This document shows positions 51,618-60,518 of a stretch of 64,000 bases of DNA, in pieces. The DNA comes from Lachnospiraceae bacterium UBA7196 (lineage in GTDB: Bacteria > Bacillota > Clostridia > Lachnospirales > Lachnospiraceae): NCBI GenBank assembly GCA_002490835.1, contig DKUU01000023.1, forward strand, positions 1-64,000. The letters run 5' to 3'. Every line of letters starts with the position of its first letter. The stretch's first letter is position 1. The position numbers and the translations under genes are program-made. The notes below the pieces were generated by a model. That model had not been told where the DNA came from and searched no databases. It worked only from the letters and a program-made list of their open reading frames with translations.

Positions 51618-52598
51618 TTACAAACTTTCGATACTTTCCGGATATCGTACGCCCCATTCCTTTCGCAATGCGTCCATGATCCTCATCATTTTCAACGTTT
51701 CCGCATGGGGCATGGAAGGACATTCCAGTTTTCCCTGCTGAATACAAGAGATTGTTTCTATAATCTCATATTCATAGCCGCTGATCTGTTCGGGAACCTC
51801 CACCTCACGAAGCAGATTCCGATCTTTATCATATATTTTAATTGTTTCCGGATTATTGATATTTTCCACGACCATATAACCGCTCGACCCATAAAAGATA
51901 CCTTGGCTATCGGATTTCCCATGGATCCCGGAATTTAGAACAGCCATTCTGCCATCCTGATACAGAAGAAGAATCGCATTTTCTCCGTCTACTCCCCCAC
52001 TCGTAAGCTGTACCGCTGATTGCATATTTAACACCTCATCACCAAAGTGCATATAGGCAAAATTCAAAGGATAGATTCCTACATCTAAAAGAGCGCCGCC
52101 TGCAAGTTTCGATTTTACGACCCGCTCCTTATCACAGAGTGGATAATTCAGATTCGCAGTTAATTTCCATACTTCTCCTATGACTTTCTCACCGAGCAGG
52201 TCGTTGATCATCTTTCGGGAAGGCATATATCTGGTCCAGATTGCCTCCGTTACCAAAAGCTTTTTTTCCTCTGCAATCCGAAAAATTTCTTTCGCCTGTT
52301 CAGTATTTACTGTAAAACTTTTTTCACAAAGTACATGTTTTCCAGCGTCCAGACACATTTTCATATGTTGATAATGATGAGAATGCGGCGTAGCGATATA
52401 GACAAGTTCTATCTCCTCATCCGCCAGCATTCCCTCATAGGAACCAAAGGCATGCGTAAAATTATGAGTCTTTGCAAAATTCTTTGCTTTTTCCAAATCT
52501 CTTGAGGCGATTCCGTAACAGTTTACCTCTGGTATTCTATTCATTGTCTCCGCCAAGGTGCCAGCAATACTGCCGGCACCAAGTATTCCAATCTTCAT
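51618..52598 (-). CDS. Gfo/Idh/MocA-family oxidoreductase
   Basis: A 326-residue NAD(P)-dependent dehydrogenase-like protein. The Rossmann fold begins KIGILGAGSIAGTLAE, and the family EKP-type motif reads HVLCEKSF, with serine in place of proline. The C-terminal domain binds a sugar or similar substrate. The catalytic His/Asp region reads DVGIYPLNFAYMHFGDE. The substrate is unknown. It stands between parA and the parS sites, with no functional link visible. Confidence 0.85.
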   Translation of the reverse strand: MKIGILGAGSIAGTLAETMNRIPEVNCYGIASRDLEKAKNFAKTHNFTHAFGSYEGMLADEEIELVYIATPHSHHYQHMKMCLDAGKHVLCEKSFTVNTEQAKEIFRIAEEKKLLVTEAIWTRYMPSRKMINDLLGEKVIGEVWKLTANLNYPLCDKERVVKSKLAGGALLDVGIYPLNFAYMHFGDEVLNMQSAVQLTSGGVDGENAILLLYQDGRMAVLNSGIHGKSDSQGIFYGSSGYMVVENINNPETIKIYDKDRNLLREVEVPEQISGYEYEIIETISCIQQGKLECPSMPHAETLKMMRIMDALRKEWGVRYPESIESL

Positions 52599-52648
52599 GC
52601 TTTTTCCTTCTCTCTATCATTTTCATCTATGTATTTATTACTGCACAA

Positions 52649-52688
52649 TGTTTCACGGACCCGTTTCACATATTTTTTGATGTTTCAC
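52649..52688 (+). repeat. Three parS half-sites
   Basis: TGTTTCAC at 52649-52656, GTTTCAC at 52663-52669 and TGTTTCAC at 52681-52688 all match the left half of parS in the same direction but lack the right half. They directly precede the two full parS sites. Confidence 0.6.
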
Positions 52689-52717
52689 AAATCATATCAC
52701 AATATCTTGGGCTGGAT

Positions 52718-52733
52718 TGTTTCACGTGAAACA
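52718..52733. promoter_or_regulatory. parS site 1
   Basis: TGTTTCACGTGAAACA, a perfect 16-base palindrome identical to the classical ParB-binding site, upstream of the oxidoreductase gene. Confidence 0.95.
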
Positions 52734-52766
52734 TTATCTAGTGTCAATAGTCCAAATATATCCATT

Positions 52767-52782
52767 TGTTTCACGTGAAACA
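52767..52782. promoter_or_regulatory. parS site 2
   Basis: A second perfect TGTTTCACGTGAAACA 49 bases after the first. ParB made from the nearby gene would load here. Confidence 0.95.
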
Positions 52783-52827
52783 TTTTGTTTATTTATTAGG
52801 AAAGTGCGACAGTGTAAATCATTTAGG

Positions 52828-52876
52828 GAGAATGCGAAGCATTCTCTTAATCGTCGCTGCCGAGCGACGATTTTTT
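52828..52876. repeat. Paired hairpins next to the parS cluster
   Basis: GAGAATGC/GCATTCTC (52828-52846, loop GAA) is followed by AATCGTCGCT/AGCGACGATT (52849-52872, loop GCCG) and a T run at 52871-52876. As a plus-strand terminator it would stop transcription heading to the two-component genes, although no plus-strand gene precedes it. The GATGC/GAAGC style resembles the element at 21350. Confidence 0.6.
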
Positions 52877-52878
52877 AA

Positions 52879-53073
52879 TCACTTCTTATTGCATTTTATC
52901 CTTATTATTGTTGTATAAACTAATATTGGTAATGCGATGATATCAATTATTCCAATACACCTGACAAAATAATCAGTAAGACTTATATTGAAAATATTTG
53001 AACCAGATAAAATCATAGTACATATTCCTACCGCTAGTAAACTGCATGACCAAAGCAAATTAATTTTCTTCAT
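52879..53073 (-). CDS. Small two-helix membrane protein in a two-component operon
   Basis: A 64-residue protein starting MKKINLLWSCSLL with two hydrophobic segments (about residues 5-23 and 34-54) and a basic end. I do not recognise a family. It follows the response regulator by a few bases in the same direction, so it is part of that operon and might tune the kinase or be its target. An alternative ATG at 53097 would add eight basic residues; neither start has a strong ribosome site. Confidence 0.6.
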   Translation of the reverse strand: MKKINLLWSCSLLAVGICTMILSGSNIFNISLTDYFVRCIGIIDIIALPILVYTTIIRIKCNKK

Positions 53074-53100
53074 ATTTTTTCTCTGTTTTTTACACATAAA

Positions 53101-53748
53101 TTAATATAACTTTATTATATTGTTTTTTATAGCAAACACCGCCGCCTGTGTCCGATCCGATACCTCTATTTTTTTAAATATATTAGATATGTGATTTTTT
53201 ACCGTCCGCTCACTGATATTTAAATTAGTTGCAATTTCTTTATTAAACATTCCGTTTGCCACTTGGACTAAAACTTCTAATTCCCGATTTGTCAAAGAAG
53301 CAACTTTATCCTTATCAACATCACGATTCAATAATTGATTATTCAAAGCCGGAATCAGACTGGACTGTATATAATTTTCACCATCCCGCACTGCCCGAAT
53401 TGCTTTCTTTAATTCCGCCGACTCGGAATCTTTCATGATATAGCCTTCCACACCAATATCTACTGCATTCATTAAATATTCTAATTCATTATGAACTGTC
53501 AGGATCAGAACCTTGACCGAAGATTGTTTTTCCTTCATCTTTTTCAAAACTTCAATTCCATTCATCTCCGGCATGTTGATATCCAAAAGCAATACTTCCG
53601 GATCATACTTTTCCAAATTTTCCAGACACTCCACACCATTGGCAGCCTCCCCTACCACCTTGATGCTTCCGTCGAACTCCAACAGTTGTTTCAGCCCCTC
53701 TCTGATCAAACTGTGGTCGTCAACAATCATAACTCGAATTGCATTCAT
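53101..53748 (-). CDS. NarL/FixJ-type response regulator
   Basis: A 215-residue regulator. The receiver domain has the acidic pair DD at residues 10-11, the phospho-acceptor aspartate in VLLLDINMPEMNG at about residue 56, and the lysine in GYIMKDS. The C-terminal LuxR-type helix-turn-helix reads LTNRELEVLVQVANGMFNKE then ATNLNISERTVKNHISNI. It is downstream of a soluble kinase that should phosphorylate it. It resembles the LiaR/DegU group by domain plan. The targets are unknown. Confidence 0.93.
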   Translation of the reverse strand: MNAIRVMIVDDHSLIREGLKQLLEFDGSIKVVGEAANGVECLENLEKYDPEVLLLDINMPEMNGIEVLKKMKEKQSSVKVLILTVHNELEYLMNAVDIGVEGYIMKDSESAELKKAIRAVRDGENYIQSSLIPALNNQLLNRDVDKDKVASLTNRELEVLVQVANGMFNKEIATNLNISERTVKNHISNIFKKIEVSDRTQAAVFAIKNNIIKLY

Positions 53749-53788
53749 CCTATGGCTTTCCTCCTTCTCTCTTCTCTTTTGACCCTTA

Positions 53789-54475
53789 TTATTTTTTAAT
53801 CTCTATTTCTATGGACGTTCCGTCCTGCGCATTGATTCGCATTTCTCCGCCCAATAAAAATACTCTTTCTTCTACAACATGTAAACCAAAATGCCTGTCC
53901 TTCTTCGCTGCTTCATTAATATCGAAACCCACTCCATTATCCTTTATCTTTATTAAATAAGCCTTTTCCTCTTCTTTTAAACTCACTTCGATTCGATTAC
54001 CGCCGGAATGTTTAATAGAATTTGACATACATTCCTTAATAATATGGTAGATCATTATCAAAAAAAAATCTTTTTCTTCCCCTTGATAACTATCTTGTAT
54101 CTCATCAATATCTGCCGAGATTTCAAATTTATTATCCTGATTCAAAAGTGAAAAAAGATTTAGGAGCGCATCCCGTAATCCAAGATCGTCAAAAGTCATT
54201 GGCCGCAGATCATAGATCCTATTTCTAATATCATCGATCACCTTGCGCAGTCCTGATTCAATCGAAGCCAATTCTAATTTCGCTTTCACAGGATCCTGAT
54301 CAATATAGAGTGAACTTAATTCTACCATATGTACCAAATGCGTAAGATTTTGCAAAGAACTGTCATGCAGATCTCTCGCAATCCGTTGGCGCTCCTTTTC
54401 CTGTACGTCCATTACAGAAAATTGTTTCATGTGAAACGCCGGATAATCTAGTCCTGTATCTTTCTTCTTCGCCAT
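53789..54475 (-). CDS. Soluble sensor histidine kinase (HisKA_3 type)
   Basis: A 228-residue kinase without transmembrane segments. The dimerisation helix holds the phospho-accepting histidine at about residue 37 in RQRIARDLHDSSLQN. The ATPase domain has KECMSNSIKHSGG (N box), IKDNGVGFD (G1) and the FGLHVVEERV region. No sensor domain is present beyond a short N-terminus, so it must sense a cytoplasmic cue or a partner protein. It shows the DegS/LiaS pattern and partners the regulator 40 bases downstream. Its codons 13-18 encode a parS-like sequence at 54423. Confidence 0.9.
   Translation of the reverse strand: MAKKKDTGLDYPAFHMKQFSVMDVQEKERQRIARDLHDSSLQNLTHLVHMVELSSLYIDQDPVKAKLELASIESGLRKVIDDIRNRIYDLRPMTFDDLGLRDALLNLFSLLNQDNKFEISADIDEIQDSYQGEEKDFFLIMIYHIIKECMSNSIKHSGGNRIEVSLKEEEKAYLIKIKDNGVGFDINEAAKKDRHFGLHVVEERVFLLGGEMRINAQDGTSIEIEIKK
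54423..54438. promoter_or_regulatory. parS-like site inside the kinase gene
   Basis: TGTTTCATGTGAAACG matches parS at 14 of 16 positions. It lies in codons near the start of the kinase gene, about 1.7 kb from the perfect parS sites. ParB binding is possible but weaker. Confidence 0.55.
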
Positions 54476-54663
54476 GATTTCATCCTCATTCCCTTTATAA
54501 CTCTATCTTAACCTAAAACGAAAAAGAAAGAAAGAATTTCTGGCAAAGAAAAACAAAAAATGGTAGAATAAAGGTAATAACAACAAACCTTAAATATAAT
54601 TCTGCGATGAGTTTCACAATTACCTAAAACTTCAAAAGTAAGAAAGGATTAAAGAGGCTAAAT

Positions 54664-55608
54664 ATGAATAAAAAACTTACGACCGCTATCATGCTGACAG
54701 GTACTTCCGTCGCTGCCATCCATGGGATTAACAAAATACATACTTCTCTCTGCACGGTCAAAAATCTGCTGGACACCTCAGAAAATTTTTACTATGAGTG
54801 GCGTTTTGGAAAAATCCGCTACCAGAGAAAGGGAAGCGGCAGCCCCCTTCTTTTCATCCATGATCTGACAGTAGGCAGTTCAAGCTATGAATATCACCGC
54901 CTTATCAATAATCTGACAGAAAAGCACGCCGTTTATTCTTTGGACCTGTTGGGCTATGGTATGTCCGATAAACCTCCAATGACTTACACAAATAATTTAT
55001 ATGAACAACTGGTTACTGATTTTATAAAGTCCGTAATTGGCAAAAAAGCTTCCGTCGTCGTAACAGGAGAGTCCGTGCCTTTCGTTATCATGGCCTGCCA
55101 TAATAATCCCGATATTTTTAATAAGATTGTCTGCATCAATCCGCAGAGTCTTTACTTACAGAATCAAATTCCTTCCAAGCAGACGGACCTCTTTAAAATT
55201 TTGATTGAGACCCCTATACTTGGTACCTTTATCTATCACCTGTTTTCCAACAGGCCGGGTATCGAAAAAACTTTCTGGAAAACCTATTTCTGTGATCGTG
55301 AAGAAGTCAAAGAAAGATATATCTATAATTATCTGGAAGCCGCCCACTTAGATGACAGTCACGCAAAATATACTTTTGCCAGCTATGTTGGTAAATACAT
55401 GAACATGAGCATTCTCCATGAACTGAAAGAAATCGATAACAGCATTCTCATGATCGGCGGAGAAAAAGAAAAAGATATCCAAACCATCATCGAAAATTAT
55501 AAATACTATAATCCCGCTATCGAAGATTGTTATATTCCAAATACAAAACATCTTCCGCAGCTTGAAGCGCCCGATGAGATTCTAGATCAGCTCCGGATGT
55601 TCTTATAA
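54664..55608 (+). CDS. Alpha/beta-fold hydrolase with N-terminal membrane segment
   Basis: A 314-residue protein. An N-terminal hydrophobic stretch (about residues 5-22) suggests membrane attachment or a signal. The alpha/beta hydrolase core has the oxyanion region FIHDLTVGSSSYEY, the YGMSDKP strand-turn and the nucleophile elbow VTGESVPF at about residue 138; the last position of the GxSxG motif is proline. The likely catalytic histidine is in NTKHLPQLEAP near the C-terminus. The substrate is unknown. It is divergent from the kinase gene and convergent with rsmG; TAGAAT at 54564 may be its -10 box. Confidence 0.8.
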   Translation: MNKKLTTAIMLTGTSVAAIHGINKIHTSLCTVKNLLDTSENFYYEWRFGKIRYQRKGSGSPLLFIHDLTVGSSSYEYHRLINNLTEKHAVYSLDLLGYGMSDKPPMTYTNNLYEQLVTDFIKSVIGKKASVVVTGESVPFVIMACHNNPDIFNKIVCINPQSLYLQNQIPSKQTDLFKILIETPILGTFIYHLFSNRPGIEKTFWKTYFCDREEVKERYIYNYLEAAHLDDSHAKYTFASYVGKYMNMSILHELKEIDNSILMIGGEKEKDIQTIIENYKYYNPAIEDCYIPNTKHLPQLEAPDEILDQLRMFL

Positions 55609-55641
55609 CAGAAAAAGCATAAAATAATCTTCTATGATATA

Positions 55642-56352
55642 TTATAAAGGTTTCTTGCTTGCCGTTCCGGCCTTCCGGGGATACTGCTTCGGGGTCGGGC
55701 GGCATTTTTCTATTATGATCAAATTTCTCTTAATATCAGAATAAGGAAGAGTAAAAGCTCTTTGCTCCTTTACGCTTCCCCCTAAGATTTCAATAGCATG
55801 TTCCGCCTGCTCTATCTCCTCTTCATCTGTTTTATAGGAAACAAAACATCCTCCGATTTTTACATAGGGAAGACAGTATTCCGACAATGTGGAAAGATTT
55901 GCCACCGCACGGGAAACACAGAGATCAAAATGTTCCCGCATCAGGTCAGGCTTTGCAAAATCTTCCGCCCTGCCGTGAATTGCTTCTATCTGATCAAGGG
56001 AAAGCATATCTATCGTCTCCTGCAAAAAACCTATCCTTTTTTGCAAAGAGTCAAGCAGCGTTACCCGCAGATTCGGAAAGACAATCTTTAAGGGGATACC
56101 GGGAAAGCCTGCACCGGTTCCTACGTCAAGCACAGTAAGGTCCTTTTTCAGATCAAAAACTTTTACCAGAGAAAGACTGTCAATGAAATGCTTTTTCATC
56201 ACTTCGTCAAATTCCGTAATCGTTGTCAGGTTCATCACCTTATTTTTCTCAACCAGAAACGCATAATATCTTAAAAATTGATCTAACTGCTCCTCCGTTA
56301 AAGTAATGTGAAGTTCCTCTAAATCTTTCTCAAACTGCGCCGTATCTTTCAA
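55642..56352 (-). CDS. rsmG: 16S rRNA (guanine527-N7)-methyltransferase
   Basis: A 236-residue S-adenosylmethionine-dependent methyltransferase acting on 16S ribosomal RNA. Motif I reads VLDVGTGAGFPGIPLKI and is followed by VTLLDSLQKRIGFL and the SRAVANLSTL segment. The N-terminal helical region contains NLTTITEFDEVMKKHFIDSL, given as NLTTI and HFIDSL. The TTG start at 56350-56352 follows a weak AGGTG. It is the last gene of the mnmE-mnmG-rsmG run, the normal order at bacterial origins. Confidence 0.96.
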   Translation of the reverse strand: MKDTAQFEKDLEELHITLTEEQLDQFLRYYAFLVEKNKVMNLTTITEFDEVMKKHFIDSLSLVKVFDLKKDLTVLDVGTGAGFPGIPLKIVFPNLRVTLLDSLQKRIGFLQETIDMLSLDQIEAIHGRAEDFAKPDLMREHFDLCVSRAVANLSTLSEYCLPYVKIGGCFVSYKTDEEEIEQAEHAIEILGGSVKEQRAFTLPYSDIKRNLIIIEKCRPTPKQYPRKAGTASKKPL

Positions 56353-56372
56353 AATAACACCTGTTACCCTTT

Positions 56373-58292
56373 CTAAGCCTTTTTATCCTTATGACTCTCC
56401 AAATAAACGAGCAGCACCGAAATATCTGCCGGCGATACTCCCGATATCCTTGAGGCCTGCCCCACGGAAACGGGCCTGTAAGCGATCAGTTTCTGCCTTG
56501 CTTCCAATCGCAGACTTCCCACATCGTTATAATCCAAATCCGCAGGAATTTTGCGTTTCTCCATTTTCTTATAATGTTCTACCTGCTTTAACTGTCTGTC
56601 AATATAACCCTCATATTTGACCTCAATCTCCACCTGCTCTTTTACATCCGCAGAAAGGGACTTTCTTTCGGGATCAATCTCTGAAAGTACTTCATAACTA
56701 AGCTCCGGCCGGCAGATCAATTCAGCCATACTCGCACCAGTCTTCAAGGGCGCGCTTCCATGCGTCTTTAAAAAATCCTGAATGTTTTCCGACGCCCCTA
56801 CGATTGTATTTTTTAACCGGTATATCTCTTTTTCTATCGCTTCCTTTTTTTGCAAGACAGCCTGATATGTTTCTTCAGAAACCAATCCCACTTCATAACC
56901 GATATGACGAAGTCTGAGATCGGCATTATCCTGACGCAGCAAAAGACGGTACTCCGCCCGCGAAGTCATCATACGGTAAGGCTCAAAGTTATCTTTCGTA
57001 ACAAGGTCGTCTATCAAAACGCCGATATAGGCCTGCGAACGATCCAATACGATCTGCTCCCTTCCCTGTAAAAAGAGGGATGCGTTAATCCCCGCGATCA
57101 GACCCTGTGCCGCCGCTTCCTCATAACCGCTGCTGCCGTTAAACTGTCCGCCGCTAAAAAGTCCTTCGATGTCTTTAAATTCCAAAGTCGGATCAAGCTG
57201 CTTCGGATCAATACAGTCATACTCGATCGCATAGGCGTTTCGTACGATCTTACAATGCTCTAATCCCGGCACCGTCCGGTACATAGCAAGCTGTACGTCT
57301 TCCGGAAGAGAAGATGACATACCGCTTACATACATCTCATTGGTGTGAAGTCCTTCCGGTTCAATAAAAACCTGATGTCTGTCCTTATCGGAAAACTTCA
57401 CCACCTTATCCTCAATCGAAGGACAGTATCTGGGTCCGGTCCCTTCGATGACACCGGCATAAATAGGCGATCTGTCCAGATTCGCCCTGATAATATCATG
57501 CGTCTTCTCATTTGTGTATGTCAGATAACAAGAAATCTGATCGATCTGCACCGTTTCCGGATCCGTGGAAAAAGAAAACGGTATCACCCGCTCGTCTCCA
57601 AACTGTTCTTCCATTTTATCAAAATCGAGGGACCTTCTGTCCATTCTGGCCGGCGTACCTGTTTTAAAACGGCGCATTTCGATTCCTAAATCTAAAAGGG
57701 AATCCGTCAGATGATTGGCTGCTTGCAGACCGTTCGGTCCTGTATAAGTAATCGCTTCCCCGCACAGACACCTCGCCTTCAAGTAAGTTCCTGTACATAA
57801 GATCACAGCCTTACATTCATAAACAGTGCCCGTAAATGTCTTAACGCCCGTGATTTTTCTCGTCCGGTTGGAAGTCTCCGCCTTCTTTTTTTGTTCTTCC
57901 ACTAACAGTTCGCAGACTTCGGCCTGTTTGATCGTCAGATGCTCCTGATTTTCCAAAACTTTACGCATTGCTCTGGAATACTCCGCCTTATCCGCCTGTG
58001 CGCGCAGGGAATGTACCGCGGGACCCTTCGATCGGTTCAGCATCTTGGACTGAATAAAAGTCTTATCGATATTTTTTCCCATCTCGCCGCCCAGCGCATC
58101 GATCTCCCGCACCAGATGTCCCTTGGATGTGCCGCCCACATTGGGATTGCAGGGCATAAGGGCAATGCTGTCCACGCTCACCGTAAAGATCACCGTCTCA
58201 AATCCAAGTCTGGCACAGGCTAAAGCAGCCTCGCATCCCGCATGACCCGCCCCTACTACACATATGTCACATACCTCTCTCAGCTCATTCAT
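56373..58292 (-). CDS. mnmG: tRNA uridine-5-carboxymethylaminomethyl modification enzyme MnmG
   Basis: A 639-residue FAD protein that, with MnmE, modifies the wobble uridine of several tRNAs. The dinucleotide-binding motif VVGAGHAGCEAALA begins at residue 12. The catalytic cysteine regions CGEAITYTGPNG and AMYRTVPGLEHC are visible, and the late motif YEEAAAQGLIAGINA is present. The standard length is about 625-640. The start follows GAGGAAATG, and the gene begins 14 bases after the mnmE stop. Confidence 0.97.
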   Translation of the reverse strand: MNELREVCDICVVGAGHAGCEAALACARLGFETVIFTVSVDSIALMPCNPNVGGTSKGHLVREIDALGGEMGKNIDKTFIQSKMLNRSKGPAVHSLRAQADKAEYSRAMRKVLENQEHLTIKQAEVCELLVEEQKKKAETSNRTRKITGVKTFTGTVYECKAVILCTGTYLKARCLCGEAITYTGPNGLQAANHLTDSLLDLGIEMRRFKTGTPARMDRRSLDFDKMEEQFGDERVIPFSFSTDPETVQIDQISCYLTYTNEKTHDIIRANLDRSPIYAGVIEGTGPRYCPSIEDKVVKFSDKDRHQVFIEPEGLHTNEMYVSGMSSSLPEDVQLAMYRTVPGLEHCKIVRNAYAIEYDCIDPKQLDPTLEFKDIEGLFSGGQFNGSSGYEEAAAQGLIAGINASLFLQGREQIVLDRSQAYIGVLIDDLVTKDNFEPYRMMTSRAEYRLLLRQDNADLRLRHIGYEVGLVSEETYQAVLQKKEAIEKEIYRLKNTIVGASENIQDFLKTHGSAPLKTGASMAELICRPELSYEVLSEIDPERKSLSADVKEQVEIEVKYEGYIDRQLKQVEHYKKMEKRKIPADLDYNDVGSLRLEARQKLIAYRPVSVGQASRISGVSPADISVLLVYLESHKDKKA

Positions 58293-58306
58293 ATATCATT
58301 TCCTCT

Positions 58307-59728
58307 TTATTTTCCCATACAAAACTCCGCAAAAATTTTATTCACCAGATCCTCCCCGACCTCTACCCCAAGAATCCTTCCCAACGAAGCATAGGCGCTC
58401 ATCAAATCAATGGAATAAAAATCTTCCGGCATATGAGCATCCAGACTTTTCTTTACCTGATGCATACTCTCTAAAGCATCCGCAATTGCTTCCTTATGCC
58501 TGATATTCGTAATATAAAGTTCATCTTCCGAAACGATTTTTCCATGAAGAAAATCTTCTTCGATCAGATTCTTTAAAGCTTCCAAGCCTTTTTTTTCTTT
58601 GGCGGAGATTCGCAACAAAGAAATATCTTTCTCTTCTATAAATTGACTGTTATGGTCAAATACACTTGCATAGAAACCTTCTATTGCCTTTTTGTCGGTT
58701 ACTTCCTGAAGATCAGATTTATTCAAAAGGATGATGGTCTTTTTTCCTTCGATCAACTTTAAGATAGCTTCATCATTTTCATCAAGCGCCTCAGAAGAAT
58801 CGATCACATAGAGGATGAGATCGGCTTCTTTTATTGTTTTCTTAGCCTTTTCCACCCCAATTTTTTCGACGGTATCTTCCGTATCTCTGATACCGGCCGT
58901 ATCCGTAATATTTAAGGTGATATCTCCAAAACGGATCGTTTCTTCCAGCGTATCTCTGGTCGTACCGGCAATATCGGTGACAATAGCCCGGTCCTGCCCC
59001 ATCAGCAGATTCAATAAGGAAGACTTCCCGACATTCGGCTTTCCTACAATGACAGTGCGGATCCCTTCTTTTAAAATTCTTCCGTCATCCGCAGTCAGCA
59101 AAAGTTTCTCCAACTCTTCTGTGATACGAAACACCTGATCCGAGAGTTTTTGCTCATATCCTTCCAGACTGATATGCTCAGGATCATCCAAAGCTGACTC
59201 GATAAAAGCAATCTCATATAGAATTTGATCCCGGAGTGTTTTAATCTTTTCAGACACAGATCCTTTTAACTGATTCACGGAAGTTTTTAAGGCAAACTCA
59301 TTTTTTGCATGAATGATATCCATGACCGCTTCCGCTTTAGAAAGATCGATCCTTCCATTTAAAAAAGCACGTTTCGTAAATTCCCCCGGCTCCGCCATAC
59401 GTGCACCCGCATGAAGCACTGCCGACAAAATCTTTTTCATCATCAAAGCGCCGCCATGACAGTTGATCTCCACTGTATCTTCCATGGTATAACTGTAAGG
59501 AGCTTTCATCACAGAAACCATCACTTCATCGAGGATATCCCCGTTTTCCGTAACGATAAAACCATAGTGGATCGTGTTTGCCGCATACTGGGCCAACACA
59601 TTTCTTTTCTCTTTATTCTGATAGATTTTATGAACTATGAAAACGGCTTCCTCACCGCTTACCCGGATGATGCCGATTCCCGCATCTGACACAGCGGTAG
59701 CGATCGCCGCAATTGTATCTGTCTTCAT
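58307..59728 (-). CDS. mnmE: tRNA modification GTPase MnmE
   Basis: A 473-residue homodimeric GTPase. The N-terminal folate-binding domain begins DTIAAIATAVSDAGIGIIRVSG. The inserted G domain has GKPNVGKSSLLN (G1), DIAGTTRDTLEE (G2), DTAGIRDTED (G3) and NKSD (G4). The C-terminal end IFAEFCMGK matches the FCIGK cysteine motif with methionine in place of isoleucine. It partners MnmG. The ATG at 59728 follows AAAGGAA at about seven bases; an ATG six bases earlier overlaps that site. Confidence 0.97.
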   Translation of the reverse strand: MKTDTIAAIATAVSDAGIGIIRVSGEEAVFIVHKIYQNKEKRNVLAQYAANTIHYGFIVTENGDILDEVMVSVMKAPYSYTMEDTVEINCHGGALMMKKILSAVLHAGARMAEPGEFTKRAFLNGRIDLSKAEAVMDIIHAKNEFALKTSVNQLKGSVSEKIKTLRDQILYEIAFIESALDDPEHISLEGYEQKLSDQVFRITEELEKLLLTADDGRILKEGIRTVIVGKPNVGKSSLLNLLMGQDRAIVTDIAGTTRDTLEETIRFGDITLNITDTAGIRDTEDTVEKIGVEKAKKTIKEADLILYVIDSSEALDENDEAILKLIEGKKTIILLNKSDLQEVTDKKAIEGFYASVFDHNSQFIEEKDISLLRISAKEKKGLEALKNLIEEDFLHGKIVSEDELYITNIRHKEAIADALESMHQVKKSLDAHMPEDFYSIDLMSAYASLGRILGVEVGEDLVNKIFAEFCMGK

Positions 59729-59805
59729 ACGCATTTCCTTTAAAAAAGCCGACAGATTTCTGTTTCCGCCGGCTTTTTATTCTAGCAAACTAGAATTTTC
59801 CTACA

Positions 59806-60480
59806 TTATACTTCTTCATTGTCATAACTTTTCTCAAACTTCCTATCGCTCTTTTCATAGCGCTTGAGAACCACCACCACATGCCGGAAAGGTTCTTCTC
59901 CTTCACTGTAAGTAGTTACATACTTATCATTCTGCAGGGCGGAGTGGATGATCCTTCTCTCATAAGGATTCATAGGCTCCAAAGAAACAGGCCTCTTTGT
60001 CCTCTTCACCTTATAGGAAATGTTCTTCGCCAGATTTTCCAGCGTATCCTTTCTTCTCTTACGATAATTCTCCGTATCTACCTTCACTCTAATATAATCT
60101 TCCACATCTTTATTCACTACCAGAGATACCAGATACTGCAAAGAATCTAATGTCTGTCCTCTCTTACCGATGAGGATACCCATTTCGTCACCGGAAAGTT
60201 CAATGTCCATGGTACTCTCCGTTTCATCATATGTGACGTCGCATACCACCGTCATATTCATAGCGGCAAATACATCGTTCAAAAAGTCTTTTGCCTTATC
60301 TTCAATCGAACATTTTACCCTTACCTTAATGACGGCTGGTTTTGCGCCGAGTCCCAAAAGTCCGGACTTTCCTTCGTCTATCACTTCATATTCCAGTTTA
60401 TCACTGGTCACGGTAAATTTCTGACATGCTTCCGTGATCGCGTCGTCAACAGTTTTTGCAGATACCTCTATAAAATCCAT
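59806..60480 (-). CDS. jag: RNA-binding protein Jag (KhpB)
   Basis: A 224-residue cytosolic RNA-binding protein. The N-terminal Jag-N domain starts MDFIEVSAKTVDDAITEA. A KH domain in the middle has IGKRGQTLDSLQYL, and the C-terminal R3H domain reads ERRIIHSALQND and ends HVVVVLKRYEKS. In Gram-positive bacteria KhpB pairs with KhpA and affects cell elongation and sporulation. Its place directly after yidC is the usual one. The ATG at 60480 has GGAGG just before. Confidence 0.95.
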   Translation of the reverse strand: MDFIEVSAKTVDDAITEACQKFTVTSDKLEYEVIDEGKSGLLGLGAKPAVIKVRVKCSIEDKAKDFLNDVFAAMNMTVVCDVTYDETESTMDIELSGDEMGILIGKRGQTLDSLQYLVSLVVNKDVEDYIRVKVDTENYRKRRKDTLENLAKNISYKVKRTKRPVSLEPMNPYERRIIHSALQNDKYVTTYSEGEEPFRHVVVVLKRYEKSDRKFEKSYDNEEV

Positions 60481-60518
60481 TTTTTCCTCCATTCTTACGC
60501 CGTTTTCAGCGCAAAATC

